Below are positions 17,131 through 25,973 of a stretch of DNA of 64,000 nucleotides, piece by piece. The position numbers and the translations under genes are program-made. Positions within the stretch are counted from its first letter, which is position 1; each line of letters opens with the position of its first letter. This DNA is from Alphaproteobacteria bacterium (lineage in GTDB: Bacteria; Myxococcota_A; UBA796; GCA-2862545), in NCBI GenBank assembly GCA_020632955.1, contig JACKEO010000003.1:186001-250000 (forward strand). Direction: 5' to 3'. Below the pieces are notes generated by a model. The model was not told the origin of the DNA. It did no database searches and saw only the letters and a list, made by a program, of their open reading frames with translations.

Positions 17131-17718
17131 TCACGCAGCCGCCACGGCCGGCCACCAGTGGAAGCGGCAGAGTCGGCGGACGACATCGTGCTGCTCGTCG
17201 AGCTCGCGGCAGCGGGCGCACACGGTGTCCTCGAGGTCGTCGATGTCGTCGAAGACCCGATTCGCGAGGGACTCCCGGACCAGGGGCCACAGGCGCTCGG
17301 CAGGCTGCAGCTCCGGCGAGTACGGCGGGAGCCAGACGAGATGGATGCCGTCGGGGACGACCACCTCTCGCGCGGTGTGGAAGCCGGCGCCGTCGAGGAC
17401 CAGCACGATGCGCTTGTCCGGGCCCGCGCCGACATGTGCGGCGAACTCCCGCAGCGCGACGCTCCAGACCTCCGCGTCCATCGAGGGCATCACCAGCCAG
17501 AAGACCTCGCCGGTCTCGGGGCGCACGAAGCCAAGCAGGTACAGCCACTGGTACCTGGGCTTCTGGTGCGCGGTCGGTCGGATGCCCCACGCCGCCCACA
17601 CCCGACGGACGATCGGCTTCAGCCCGAGGCGGGCTTCGTCTTCCGTCCAGAGCTCCACACGCGCGTGGGCGTACGCTCGTTGGATCCGCTCGATGGCGGC
17701 GGCGAGGCCCCCTTTTTG
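17131..17718 (-). CDS. IS630-family transposase, OrfB (DDE catalytic part)
   Basis: The catalytic domain has the DDE residues in LWTEDEARLG, LVLDGAGFHTA and YSPELQPAERLWPLV. It has no good start of its own and lines up with OrfA in the -1 frame at the A5G5 site, where EEFKKG of OrfA meets GGLAAAIERIQ. It is annotated from the shift point to TGA 17131. The full protein would be about 350 residues, the usual IS630 length. Confidence 0.8.
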   Translation of the reverse strand, partial: QKGGLAAAIERIQRAYAHARVELWTEDEARLGLKPIVRRVWAAWGIRPTAHQKPRYQWLYLLGFVRPETGEVFWLVMPSMDAEVWSVALREFAAHVGAGPDKRIVLVLDGAGFHTAREVVVPDGIHLVWLPPYSPELQPAERLWPLVRESLANRVFDDIDDLEDTVCARCRELDEQHDVVRRLCRFHWWPAVAAA

Positions 17719-18194
17719 AACTCTTCCTGATTGGCCTCGTCGGCCTTGGCGTGCCGTGGGCGGGGGACCTTCAGGCTGAACCCGAGCCGCTTCAGGTAGT
17801 CCCAGCCTCGCTGCGGGTGGACGGGGCGCCCGAGACGGTCGCTCATCCAAGCGGCCACCTTCGGGCCAGTCCACAGACCTCCACCGGGTGGCTCCCCCTG
17901 GAGGGCCTCGCCCAGGGCGTACTGCGCTTCCCCGTCGAGCATGGGCCTGGCGCCGTTGTCCGACCGGCGATCACGCAGCCCGTCGGGACCGAGGTCGTTG
18001 TAGCGCTTGAGGATCACGAAGACCCAGTCGCGCCCGAAGCCCGTGGCCTCCACCAGGAAGCGCGACGGCCTGCCCTCCATCGCGAGCTTGATGATCTGCC
18101 AGTGGATGCGGACGGTAGCGTCGTCCTCGGCCCGGAACCGACGCTCGACCTCCTCGTACGGCAGGTGGGGGCGGACGGTCAGCGGTCGGCTCAT
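17619..18194 (-). CDS. IS630-family transposase, OrfA (helix-turn-helix part)
   Basis: A 191-residue product starting at ATG 18194 (GGAGGT upstream). It has the winged/helix-turn-helix DNA-binding region of IS630 transposases (RRFRAEDDATVRIHW..., LGPDGLRDRRSDNG, KVAAWMSDRLGRPVHPQRGWDYLKRLGFSLK). The useful reading ends at the slippery site near 17708-17717; beyond it the zero frame is Ser/Pro-rich filler. A -1 shift there joins OrfB. Confidence 0.8.
   Translation of the reverse strand: MSRPLTVRPHLPYEEVERRFRAEDDATVRIHWQIIKLAMEGRPSRFLVEATGFGRDWVFVILKRYNDLGPDGLRDRRSDNGARPMLDGEAQYALGEALQGEPPGGGLWTGPKVAAWMSDRLGRPVHPQRGWDYLKRLGFSLKVPRPRHAKADEANQEEFKKGASPPPSSGSNERTPTRVWSSGRKTKPASG
17708..17717 (-). 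promoter_or_regulatory. Probable programmed -1 frameshift site (A5G5)
   Basis: On the coding strand the sequence is TTC AAA AAG GGG GCC. Slipping back one base within the A5G5 run fuses OrfA to OrfB. Several IS630 members make transposase this way. A sequencing indel in the same run would look identical. Confidence 0.5.
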
Positions 18195-18393
18195 GGGCAC
18201 CTCCACGATCTGCGTGGTGCCTAGCTGATCTGGCGATCCGGTCAATCAGCCGGAGTCGGTATTAGCAGGCCTGCCGCGGGAACTTGGTGGGTGAAGGTGG
18301 GCTTGGGACGGTGGTCGGAGTTCTTGGTGGGCTGATGTGGCGGCGGGTGACCATGTGGCGGAAAGTGGCGGCGGCGACCGACGAGGGTCTCCG

Positions 18394-18960
18394 TCACCAG
18401 GGGGGAGCCAGGCCCAGGTCATTGGTGAGGTACCGGTGGACCTCTGCGTCTGTCCACGTCCCGAGCCGCTTGAAGAATCCCACAAGCCCCTTCATGTACT
18501 TGAAGTGGACGCTTGGCCTCGGGCTCACGCCGTGCGCCACCTCGTGGCGTGTCGTCAATGCCTTGTTGAGACGTTCCCGGTTCGTCTTGCGACTCGCGCC
18601 CTTCCAGGTCCATTGGGCGGTCACGTCGGGGAGCCCGATATGCTCGCGGAAAAGGCGTTGCGTATTCTGCGTGTTCGGGGTGTTGAAGCGCCCGATCTGG
18701 CTCTTTGCGCCCGCCAACAGCGCCGGCCAGGTTCCTAGCGGAGGCGCGGCGGGCTTCATCGCCATGACGGATTCCTCTAGTAGGCACTCGACGTACATCT
18801 CCCAGGCGGAGACAGCGACGACAACGCCGGCTCGGTTGATCCCCCCTAGTCGCCACTGCCGGCCCATTGCGCCGGTACTCCCAGTGTTGTGGGCACCGAT
18901 GAGGTCGTTAACGTCTTCAAGCAACGGGATTAGGTGACTCTCGTAGGCATCAGATGGCAT
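18394..18960 (-). CDS. HEPN-domain protein (predicted ribonuclease) downstream of hsdM
   Basis: A 188-residue alpha-helical protein. Arg138 and His143 in TRHEVAHG form the R-x4-H motif of HEPN ribonucleases. Helix AGVVVAVSAWEMYVECLLEE (44-63) and the KTNRERLNKALTTR helix before the motif fit the MAE_28990/RiboL-PSP-type HEPN group. Such proteins act as RNA-cutting effectors in toxin-antitoxin and phage-defence systems. ATG 18960 has GAGG upstream; GTG 19035 is an alternative. It is the last gene of the hsd operon and is coupled to it through the micro-ORF at 18950-19048. No separate antitoxin gene is seen. Confidence 0.7.
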   Translation of the reverse strand: MPSDAYESHLIPLLEDVNDLIGAHNTGSTGAMGRQWRLGGINRAGVVVAVSAWEMYVECLLEESVMAMKPAAPPLGTWPALLAGAKSQIGRFNTPNTQNTQRLFREHIGLPDVTAQWTWKGASRKTNRERLNKALTTRHEVAHGVSPRPSVHFKYMKGLVGFFKRLGTWTDAEVHRYLTNDLGLAPPW

Positions 18961-19048
18961 CGGTCGCCTCGCTGCTTGGGTGGCCAGGGGGCGGAGGCAC
19001 CTTGCCGTCAGCGGTGGCGGGGTGGGCGTGACCAAGTTCGGCGCTCAT
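18950..19048 (-). CDS. 32-residue micro-ORF linking hsdM and the HEPN gene
   Basis: The ATG at 19048 overlaps the hsdM stop as ATGA, exactly like every other junction in this operon, and its own stop (18950-18952) overlaps the HEPN start by 11 bp. The peptide begins MSAELGHAHPATADG, with normal-looking composition. It may only carry ribosomes from hsdM to the HEPN gene, keeping the effector proportional to the methylase, or be a small antitoxin-like peptide. Unproven. Confidence 0.4.
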   Translation of the reverse strand: MSAELGHAHPATADGKVPPPPGHPSSEATDAI

Positions 19049-20613
19049 GCCGCCCCCTCCAGATCCCCGAGGATCTCCTCGATCTGCTCCAACGCCGCCC
19101 GCAAGTCCTCGGCGATCTCCTGCGCGATCTCGTCCGGCTCGGGCAGGTTCTCGGCATCCAGCAGGCTGTCGTCCTTCAACCAGAAGGTGTCCAGGCTGCA
19201 CTTGTCGCGCGCCACCAGCTCGTCGTAGCTGTACGCCCGCCAGCGCCCCTCGGGGTTGCCCTCCTCGTCCCACAGGGCGTCTACGGCCCCTCGGTCCTCG
19301 GCCCCGTAGCAGGCCACGAACTCGCCCAGGTCGGCCCGCCGCATCCGCTTGGTCTTCAACGTGAAGTGCTTGTTCGTCCGCAGATCGTACACCCACAGCT
19401 TGCGGGTCCACGGGTTCGGGCTGGCCGGCTTCCGGTCGAAGAACAGGACGTTCGCCTTGACCCCCTGGGCGTAGAAGATGCCCGTCGGCAGCCGCAGCAG
19501 GGTGTGGACATCGCAGTCCCGCAGCAGGGCGCGCCGGACGGTCTCGCCCGCGCCGCCCTCGAACAGCACGTTGTCCGGCACGACGACGGCCGCCCGCCCA
19601 TGGATGTTGAGCATGGACCGGACGTGTTGGACGAAGTTGAGCTGCTTGTTCGTCGTCGACGCCCAGAAGTCGTCCCTCTCGTAGGTGATGGCCTGGCGGT
19701 CGGTCTCGCCCTCCTCGGTGACCACCATGACCGACGACTTCTTGCCGAAGGGCGGGTTGGTCAGGACCACGTCGTACCGGTCGCTGCCCAGCTCGCGGAG
19801 GGCGTCGTCAGCACGGACAGGGAGGCGCTTGTCGATCTCGCCGTCGGCTTGGTCCTCGGACTTGCCGGCGTCCACCAGCTCCTGCCTGAGCTTCTCCAGC
19901 TCCTGGGGCGTCGGCCCGACGCCGTGCAGCATCAGGTTCATCGCGCAGAGCCGGGTGACGGACTGGACGATCTCGATGCCTCGCAGGCCGTCCAGGCGCA
20001 GGTGCTCGCGCTCCTCGCGGGTCATGGCCTTGTTGGTCGAGACGATGTGCTGGTGGGCAGCCAGGAGGAATCCGCCGGTCCCGCAGGCCGGATCCACGAT
20101 GGTCTCGTTGGGCTTGGGGTCGACGCAGGAGACAATGGCGTCGATCAGCGGACGGGGCGTGAAGTACTGGCCCGCGCCCGACTTGGTGTCCTGGGCGTTG
20201 CGCTCCAGCAGGCCCTCGTAGGCGTCGCCCTTCACGTCGACGCCGACCATGACCCACTGCTCGCGGTCGATGAGATCGGCGATCAGCCGTCGCAGCTTGG
20301 CGGGGTCTTGGATCTTGTTCTGGGACTTGCGGAACACGAGCCCCAGCAGGCCGTGCTGCTTGCCCAGGTGCTCCAGGGTCTTGCGGTAGTGGACCTCCAG
20401 GGCGTCGCCGTCCTTGGCCACCAGGGCGGGCCAGCCGTAGCCCTCGGGGACCGGCGAGGGGCGGTTCCAGGGCGGCCTCGAGTACTCGTCGGCCATCTTC
20501 AAGAACAGCAGGTAGGTCAGCTGCTCGACGTAGTCGCCGTAGGACAGGCCGTCGTCGCGAAGGACGTTGCAGTAGGCCCACAGCTTGGAGACGAGGGTGT
20601 CGGCGGTGCTCAT
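19045..20613 (-). CDS. hsdM: Type I restriction-modification system, methyltransferase (M) subunit
   Basis: A 522-residue N6-adenine methyltransferase. Motif I is VDPACGTGGFLLAA and motif IV is NPPFGKK, preceded by the N-terminal HsdM helical domain (TLVSKLWAYCNVLRDDG, LTYLLFLKMADE). With HsdS it methylates the recognition sequence and with HsdR it forms the restriction complex. Start ATG 20613 overlaps the upstream gene's stop (ATGA). C-terminal ESxxDxENLP-like helices contact HsdS. Length is normal. Confidence 0.95.
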   Translation of the reverse strand: MSTADTLVSKLWAYCNVLRDDGLSYGDYVEQLTYLLFLKMADEYSRPPWNRPSPVPEGYGWPALVAKDGDALEVHYRKTLEHLGKQHGLLGLVFRKSQNKIQDPAKLRRLIADLIDREQWVMVGVDVKGDAYEGLLERNAQDTKSGAGQYFTPRPLIDAIVSCVDPKPNETIVDPACGTGGFLLAAHQHIVSTNKAMTREEREHLRLDGLRGIEIVQSVTRLCAMNLMLHGVGPTPQELEKLRQELVDAGKSEDQADGEIDKRLPVRADDALRELGSDRYDVVLTNPPFGKKSSVMVVTEEGETDRQAITYERDDFWASTTNKQLNFVQHVRSMLNIHGRAAVVVPDNVLFEGGAGETVRRALLRDCDVHTLLRLPTGIFYAQGVKANVLFFDRKPASPNPWTRKLWVYDLRTNKHFTLKTKRMRRADLGEFVACYGAEDRGAVDALWDEEGNPEGRWRAYSYDELVARDKCSLDTFWLKDDSLLDAENLPEPDEIAQEIAEDLRAALEQIEEILGDLEGAA

Positions 20614-21554
20614 GCGGGGATGCCTCGGGTCGCGAGCCACGCGTTCAACCAGAGCGGCAGCGGCTCGTCGGGTGCGATGATGCGAAGGAAGTCCGGCCAG
20701 GTCAGGCGGCGGAACGTGCGGTGGCGTTCCTGGTCGAGTGTGCGCTCGAACGCCGCTAGGTCCTGGCCCGCGCGACCTCGGAACAGCCGGTCCGGGCCGA
20801 GGTTGATGAGGGCGAACGGATGGTCGGACGCGAGGGCGCTACCAACCGCCCAGTTGCGGGCGAGTTCGTAGAACCCCGAGCGCGTGGTGGCATCGGGATC
20901 AGCGAACGCGGGGTTGCCCTCGACGTACTTGGCGAACTTGCCCGCGTGGCGAGCGGGTTGGACGTCGTTCGGCGACAGATGCTTGACCTCGATCACGATG
21001 ATGCCGTCGCTGCCGAAGTCCAGCACAACGTCCGGTTCTGTCCGACCGTTCGGGCGCTCGCCCAGTTTGTCGAGCACGCCGATGACGGCCTGGCGGACTT
21101 CCGCCCCACGTGACCCCGCGATGGGGACGCCCCAAAGGAGGACGGCAGGCGTCACGTCGGACCGAATGCCCACCGCCTTTGCCAGCGAGGCCAGGGACCG
21201 CAACGGGTGTTCGGCCAGCCACGAGACCAGCGTCCAGGTGATCGCGTCTTCCGATGTCGAGTAGCCGAGCTTCGTCAGCTTGTTCGACCGGTTCCGCTCG
21301 TTCAGGCTGCGCTTCACCGCTTCGGCTGCCCCTGCTCGGACCTCGACGGGGAGGTTGTGGAGAGGGTTCCGGTAGATGACCGTGGGCGTACGACCATTGG
21401 AGAAGCCGACGCCGCAGGGTTCACAGCGGCGGTCACACGTGTCGAACCCGGTGGTCCGCCCGGAGTGGGACGGGAGCACGGTTGGACCCAAGGACTCACC
21501 GCAGCTGGGACAAAGGAGTTGGCCCGACCCGGCGGCGGCTTCTCGCGTCCTCAT
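20610..21554 (-). CDS. Unassigned zinc-ribbon + PD-(D/E)XK nuclease-like protein inside the hsd operon
   Basis: A 314-residue protein not belonging to the R, S or M subunits. Cys15/Cys18 (CPSCG) and Cys40/Cys44/Cys47 (CDRRCEPCG) suggest a zinc ribbon. Further on, Glu102-Asp103, Asp175 (TEPDVVLDF), and Glu189-x-Lys191 (IIVIEVKHLS) have the order and hydrophobic strands of a PD-(D/E)XK nuclease core. The remaining C-terminus is helical with aromatic motifs. It starts and stops in 4-bp ATGA overlaps with hsdS and hsdM, so it is made in step with the complex. It may add a second cleavage activity, target modified DNA, or be a DNA-end processing partner. The family was not recognised. Confidence 0.7.
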   Translation of the reverse strand: MRTREAAAGSGQLLCPSCGESLGPTVLPSHSGRTTGFDTCDRRCEPCGVGFSNGRTPTVIYRNPLHNLPVEVRAGAAEAVKRSLNERNRSNKLTKLGYSTSEDAITWTLVSWLAEHPLRSLASLAKAVGIRSDVTPAVLLWGVPIAGSRGAEVRQAVIGVLDKLGERPNGRTEPDVVLDFGSDGIIVIEVKHLSPNDVQPARHAGKFAKYVEGNPAFADPDATTRSGFYELARNWAVGSALASDHPFALINLGPDRLFRGRAGQDLAAFERTLDQERHRTFRRLTWPDFLRIIAPDEPLPLWLNAWLATRGIPA

Positions 21555-23044
21555 GCCCCACCGCCCAGGCGGGCGAGCAGCTTCTCGGCAGGCTCGTCGG
21601 TGGGGTCCTGGGGGACCAGGCGGCCCTCGAAGGCACGCTTGAGGATGGACTGACGGAGGCGTGCGCAGCGTCTGACTGACGCTGTGGTGGACTCAGCCAG
21701 TGCATCGAGAACAGTAGTCTGTACGTCTGCTTCGAGCTGGATGCGCGCCTGCTCCACCAGCGGCGGCACGGGCACAGTCAGGCGGCGTAGATCGCGTAGG
21801 TACAGGTGTGGTTGCGCGGTCGCTCCAGACGACGACGACATGGTTCGTTGCATCGAAGGGGATGAGAGCGCCGTCGCGAGAAACGGCGTAGAATCGGCAA
21901 CGACGGGGCGGATGGCCGCTAGGTTGCGGTCTGCGCTGAACCGAAGACCTGCTGGGACCACGGCGACCTGCCCAACCGTGCCGACGCACGTGACGATCAC
22001 GTCGCCAGGAGTTGGGAGGTACCGGCTGCTGGTCTGCGCGAAGCCCTCTTCTGACACGTAGCTGCACCCAGCCAGGGTCAGTCGGCCCCCCTTCACGTTC
22101 TTCGCGGTGAGATGCGGGACGCCCTCCGGGACGCGCTTCGGGGGGTTGTGGTCGCCGTCCGTGACTAGGACCGACAGCTGCTCGACCGTGGCCCAAACCC
22201 ACCCCTCCGGCAACTCCCCCAACCCCTCCGTCTCCGGCCCCACCGGCTCCTCGTACTTCCTCCTCCGCCCGCCCCCGGCCTGCGCCTCCTCCCACCGCGC
22301 CCGCCGGGCCTCCAGGATGCGCTGGAGCAGCGCCTCGCCGGTCTCGTAGTCCCGGCCCTCGGCCCGCGCGAGGGCGGCCTCGGTGGGCACCAGACGCCCC
22401 TCCACGGCGGCCTTGAGCACGCTGGCGCGGGCGCGCTGGAGGTTCGCCCGGACGCGCTCCAGGGTGGCGACTGCGGCGTCGAGGCGACTGACGTGCGCCT
22501 CGATTGTGTCGCAGATTCGAACCTGCTCGCGCTCGGGCGGCACAGGAACCTCAAGATGAAGCAGGTCGCCCTTCTTGAGGTTGTTGATGTTCACTCCGCG
22601 CGCAGCCTCGGAGACAGTCCGCCGATACCCTGGGGTCTGGAAGTACCAGCTGAGGTAGCGGCTGATTGCTCCGCGAGGGCGCACGACCATGCAGAATGCG
22701 CCGAACGCATGGTCCGTGTCCACATTGCATCGGGCCGCCTTTCCCACAACGGCCAGGCTTCCCGACGATGTTGCGACGAGGATGTCTCCAGCTCGGAGGC
22801 GTTGGTCATCGCTTACGCATGCTGCGGGAACCCAGACAAGATCTTCGAAGTCGAGCACGCCGCTGATGTTTGTCGCTCGGAGGACGCCGACGAGTCCCGG
22901 AGCTGGCTCCGAGGCGGACTCGGACTTTTGGTACGTCACTCCACGGATGGTCTCTGCTACCGCACCAACGGTGGTCCAGAGCCACCCAGCAGGGAGACCG
23001 ACCTCGTTCTCACGCCCGAACGGAAGTCCCTCCTGCTGACTCAT
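21551..23044 (-). CDS. hsdS: Type I restriction-modification system, specificity (S) subunit
   Basis: A 497-residue protein with two target-recognition domains: the first opens LPAGWLWTTVGAVAE and ends PVPPEREQ near 175, the second opens LPEGWVWATVEQLS near 282 and ends VPVPPLVEQ. Each is followed by a conserved helix with LKRAFEGRLVP or LKAAVEGRLVP, the spacers that set the distance between half-sites. The DNA target cannot be read from sequence. It overlaps hsdR and the downstream PD-(D/E)XK gene by 4 bp each. Confidence 0.93.
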   Translation of the reverse strand: MSQQEGLPFGRENEVGLPAGWLWTTVGAVAETIRGVTYQKSESASEPAPGLVGVLRATNISGVLDFEDLVWVPAACVSDDQRLRAGDILVATSSGSLAVVGKAARCNVDTDHAFGAFCMVVRPRGAISRYLSWYFQTPGYRRTVSEAARGVNINNLKKGDLLHLEVPVPPEREQVRICDTIEAHVSRLDAAVATLERVRANLQRARASVLKAAVEGRLVPTEAALARAEGRDYETGEALLQRILEARRARWEEAQAGGGRRRKYEEPVGPETEGLGELPEGWVWATVEQLSVLVTDGDHNPPKRVPEGVPHLTAKNVKGGRLTLAGCSYVSEEGFAQTSSRYLPTPGDVIVTCVGTVGQVAVVPAGLRFSADRNLAAIRPVVADSTPFLATALSSPSMQRTMSSSSGATAQPHLYLRDLRRLTVPVPPLVEQARIQLEADVQTTVLDALAESTTASVRRCARLRQSILKRAFEGRLVPQDPTDEPAEKLLARLGGGA

Positions 23045-25899
23045 GCGACCAGCTCCTCATTCAGCTCGGCGACAATCCCGTCCAGTTCGCTCCCGAACAG
23101 CTGAAACGCCCTCCCGAGACCACCCTCCTGCACGAACGGCACGTCCTCCAGGTCGTCCTTCCGCATCTCCACGTCCGACGCGATCCGGTCCCGGATCATC
23201 TCCAGCCACCGCACCTGCTCCCCGGTGAACGTCCGCCCCTTGTTCCCCTGCTGGGCGAGCCAGTTGTCGAACCGCGCCTGCACCTGGTCCGCGAACGGAA
23301 CGATGTCCTCCTTGGGATGCAGCGCGTGCCGGGCGAGGGCGACGATGTCGGTCCACAACCGCCCGCTGCTCGACCCCTTCACGCGGCCCTGCTCCACCTT
23401 CTCGTACGCGGCCCACAGCCGGTCGGTGGCCCAGGCGCGCGGGGGCTTCTCGATGGCGTGAGCCAGCTGCCGGATCTGCTCACGCGTGAGCCGGTCGCCG
23501 TAGGGGCGGGCGTACAGGATCTGGAGCGCGTCGATCTCGTCGCGGTGCTCGGCGATGAACGCTTCGAAGTCCTGCACGAGCAGCTTGTCGACGTCGAGCT
23601 TGTGCTCGGGACGGGCCCCGGACTTCGTGACCTTGTCGATCGTCGTGTCGTCGATGATCTGCTCCTGCTGGCGTCGAATCTCCAACAGCACCCCGCGCAG
23701 GCCGGGGTTGTGCGCGATGGGCTGGGCCGCCGGCTCGCGCAGCTCCTCCTGGGCGACCTTGAGCTGCGCCCCGCTGGGCTTCACGTCAGCGGGCAACTGG
23801 TACAGCTCCCGGGCCTTGGCGTACTCCACGTCGGGGTCCAGCGCGTTCATGAACCCGGCCACGATCGCTTGCAGCGGCTGCCCGTCCGACGCGGCCTCGA
23901 CCTCCTCCCGCTGCTCGGGCGTCAACTGGCGGTCCATGCGGTCGAGACGTCCGGCGAGGGTGGACAGGATGTCCTCGTCGCGGTTGCCGGCGGCGACCAT
24001 CTCCAGAAGCTTCTTCAACGACAGCCCGCGGTCGCGGATGATCGGCGGGTCGGACTTCTGCTCGTCCATCACCCCGACGGCGTCGACGATGACGAAGTGG
24101 GTCTTGGTCTTGGCGTCGGGCGTGACGGCCTGGAAGTCGGCGTCGGCGATCACACGCACGCCCCGGCCCTTCATCTGCTCGAACAGGGCGCGGGACTTCA
24201 CCGACCGCATGAACATCACGCACTCCAGCGGCTTGATGTCGGTGCCAGTGGCGATCATGTCGACCGTGACCGCGATGCGCGGCTGGTAGCTGTTGCGGAA
24301 GGCCTGGATGACGTCCTCGGGCTTGCGGGATGCGGAGGTCGACCCGGGCTGGGTGGCGTCCTTTTCGGGCTTGTAGGTGACCTTGACGGCCTCCTCGTTG
24401 CCGTACCCGAACTCCTGCCGGACGATGTCGAGGACGTCCTCGGCGTGCGCGTCGTTCTTGGCGAAGATCAGCGTCTTGGGGACCTCGGTGCGGCCTGGGA
24501 AGATGCGCGTGAACAGCTTGTCCTTGAACTCCCGGATGACCGTGCGGATCTGGTCTTTGGCGACCACGGACCGATCGAGCGCGTTGGCCGCGTAGGACAG
24601 GTCCTCGTCGAGCGCCTCCCAGCGGACGCTCCGGGTCTGGCGGTCGCGCTTGCCGACGAAGGTCTCGTCGTCTGCGAGCAGGTCGGCTCCGCCCTCGGTG
24701 ATGCGGGTGCGGATCTCGTAGACCTCGAAGGGCACGTTGACGTGGTCGCGCACGGCGTGCTCGTGGCGGTACTCCGACACCACGTTCTTCTCGAAGAAAC
24801 CGAAGGTGTGCTTGGCCGGGGTCGCCGTGAGCCCGATGAGCGAGGCGTCGAAGTACTCCAGGACCTGCCGCCAGAGCGTGTAGATCGACCGGTGGCACTC
24901 GTCGACGACGATGACGTCGAAGAACTCGGGCGGCAGCTTCGGGTTGTAGACGACGGGAGGGGGCTCGCGGAGCAGGGCCGCCCCGGAGCCGGTGAAGGCC
25001 GAACCCTCCTCCAGGTCGTCGGCGAAGTCGGGGTCATCGCGGAGCATCGCGTACAGGCGCTGGATGGTGGTGATGACCACGCGGTTGACCGGGTCGACCT
25101 TGTTCGAGGTGAGCCGCGCGACGTTGTACAGCTCGGTGAACTTCCGGCCGTCGTCGGGCGTGGTGTACGCCTGGAACTCCTTGAGGGCCTGCCGGCCGAG
25201 GTTGCCGCGGTCGACGAGGAACAGGACGCGCCGCGCACCGCCGTGCTTGATGAGGCGGTACAGTGCGCTGATCGCCGTGAACGTCTTCCCAGAGCCGGTC
25301 GCCATCTGGATGAGCGCGCGACGGCGGCCCTTCTGGATGGACGCCTCCAGGTTGGTCACGGCGGCGATCTGCGCGGGCCACATGCCGGTCTCGACGAGCG
25401 GCGGGGCCTTCGTCATCCGGCCATAGAAGGTGGGTGCTGTCGGAGCTCCGGGGAGGCCCCGGTCGATGGTGACCTGCTCCTGGGCCCAGCCGTGCAGGGT
25501 GGCGGGCTGGTGGAACTGGAACACCCGGCGGCTGCGCGGGATGGGGTCGAGGCCGTTGGTGAACCGGGTCTCCTCTCCGCTGGACTCGTACAGGAACGGG
25601 AGCGGGGAGACGGGTGGCTTGAGCCAGTCGGGGAGGCTCTCGGCGTAGGCCTTGGTCTGCGCCTCGATGCCGGTCAGCACCGTGCCAGCGGGCTTGGCCT
25701 CGATGACGCCCACGGGCTTGCCCTGGGCGAAGAGCAGGTAGTCGCAAGGGCCGGACTGCGTCTGGAACTCGCGCACGGCGACGCCGGGGCCTGCTCCCAG
25801 GTTCATTGCGTCGCGATCCTGCACCAGCCATCCGGCCTGCTCGAGGTTCGCGTCGATGACCACGCGCGCCTGTTGCTCTGGTGTGCGCGGCTCCGCCAC
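23041..25899 (-). CDS. hsdR: Type I restriction-modification system, restriction/translocase (R) subunit
   Basis: A 952-residue protein. N-terminal nuclease residues Asp53 and Glu67-x-Lys69 (PCDYLLF, GVIEAKPAG) form the PD-(D/E)XK site. The superfamily-2 helicase has Walker A ATGSGKT (200-206) and DECHRS as motif II. A C-terminal helical region contains PYGDRLTREQIRQL and a final EEL tail that docks on the methylase. It translocates unmethylated DNA and cuts at a distance. The GTG start at 25899 is preceded by GGGGGA and begins MAEPRTPEQQAR, normal for the family. It is translationally coupled to hsdS. Confidence 0.95.
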   Translation of the reverse strand: MAEPRTPEQQARVVIDANLEQAGWLVQDRDAMNLGAGPGVAVREFQTQSGPCDYLLFAQGKPVGVIEAKPAGTVLTGIEAQTKAYAESLPDWLKPPVSPLPFLYESSGEETRFTNGLDPIPRSRRVFQFHQPATLHGWAQEQVTIDRGLPGAPTAPTFYGRMTKAPPLVETGMWPAQIAAVTNLEASIQKGRRRALIQMATGSGKTFTAISALYRLIKHGGARRVLFLVDRGNLGRQALKEFQAYTTPDDGRKFTELYNVARLTSNKVDPVNRVVITTIQRLYAMLRDDPDFADDLEEGSAFTGSGAALLREPPPVVYNPKLPPEFFDVIVVDECHRSIYTLWRQVLEYFDASLIGLTATPAKHTFGFFEKNVVSEYRHEHAVRDHVNVPFEVYEIRTRITEGGADLLADDETFVGKRDRQTRSVRWEALDEDLSYAANALDRSVVAKDQIRTVIREFKDKLFTRIFPGRTEVPKTLIFAKNDAHAEDVLDIVRQEFGYGNEEAVKVTYKPEKDATQPGSTSASRKPEDVIQAFRNSYQPRIAVTVDMIATGTDIKPLECVMFMRSVKSRALFEQMKGRGVRVIADADFQAVTPDAKTKTHFVIVDAVGVMDEQKSDPPIIRDRGLSLKKLLEMVAAGNRDEDILSTLAGRLDRMDRQLTPEQREEVEAASDGQPLQAIVAGFMNALDPDVEYAKARELYQLPADVKPSGAQLKVAQEELREPAAQPIAHNPGLRGVLLEIRRQQEQIIDDTTIDKVTKSGARPEHKLDVDKLLVQDFEAFIAEHRDEIDALQILYARPYGDRLTREQIRQLAHAIEKPPRAWATDRLWAAYEKVEQGRVKGSSSGRLWTDIVALARHALHPKEDIVPFADQVQARFDNWLAQQGNKGRTFTGEQVRWLEMIRDRIASDVEMRKDDLEDVPFVQEGGLGRAFQLFGSELDGIVAELNEELVA

Positions 25900-25973
25900 G
25901 GCGCTTCCCCCGGGTCCGACGTGGGACGCCGGACTCTACACCCGCGCGCCGTACCTGGGAGGACGGACGACCG

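Larger units (their letters stand above)
17108..18259 (-). mobile_element. IS630-family insertion sequence
   Basis: About 1.15 kb, flanked by TA (17106-17107 and 18260-18261) as expected for IS630/Tc1-type target duplication. The ends are imperfect inverted repeats of about 22 bp: left CCGAATCCGG..., right complement CCGACTCCGG.... It encodes a two-frame DDE transposase on the minus strand and sits immediately beside the left att repeat. Confidence 0.8.
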
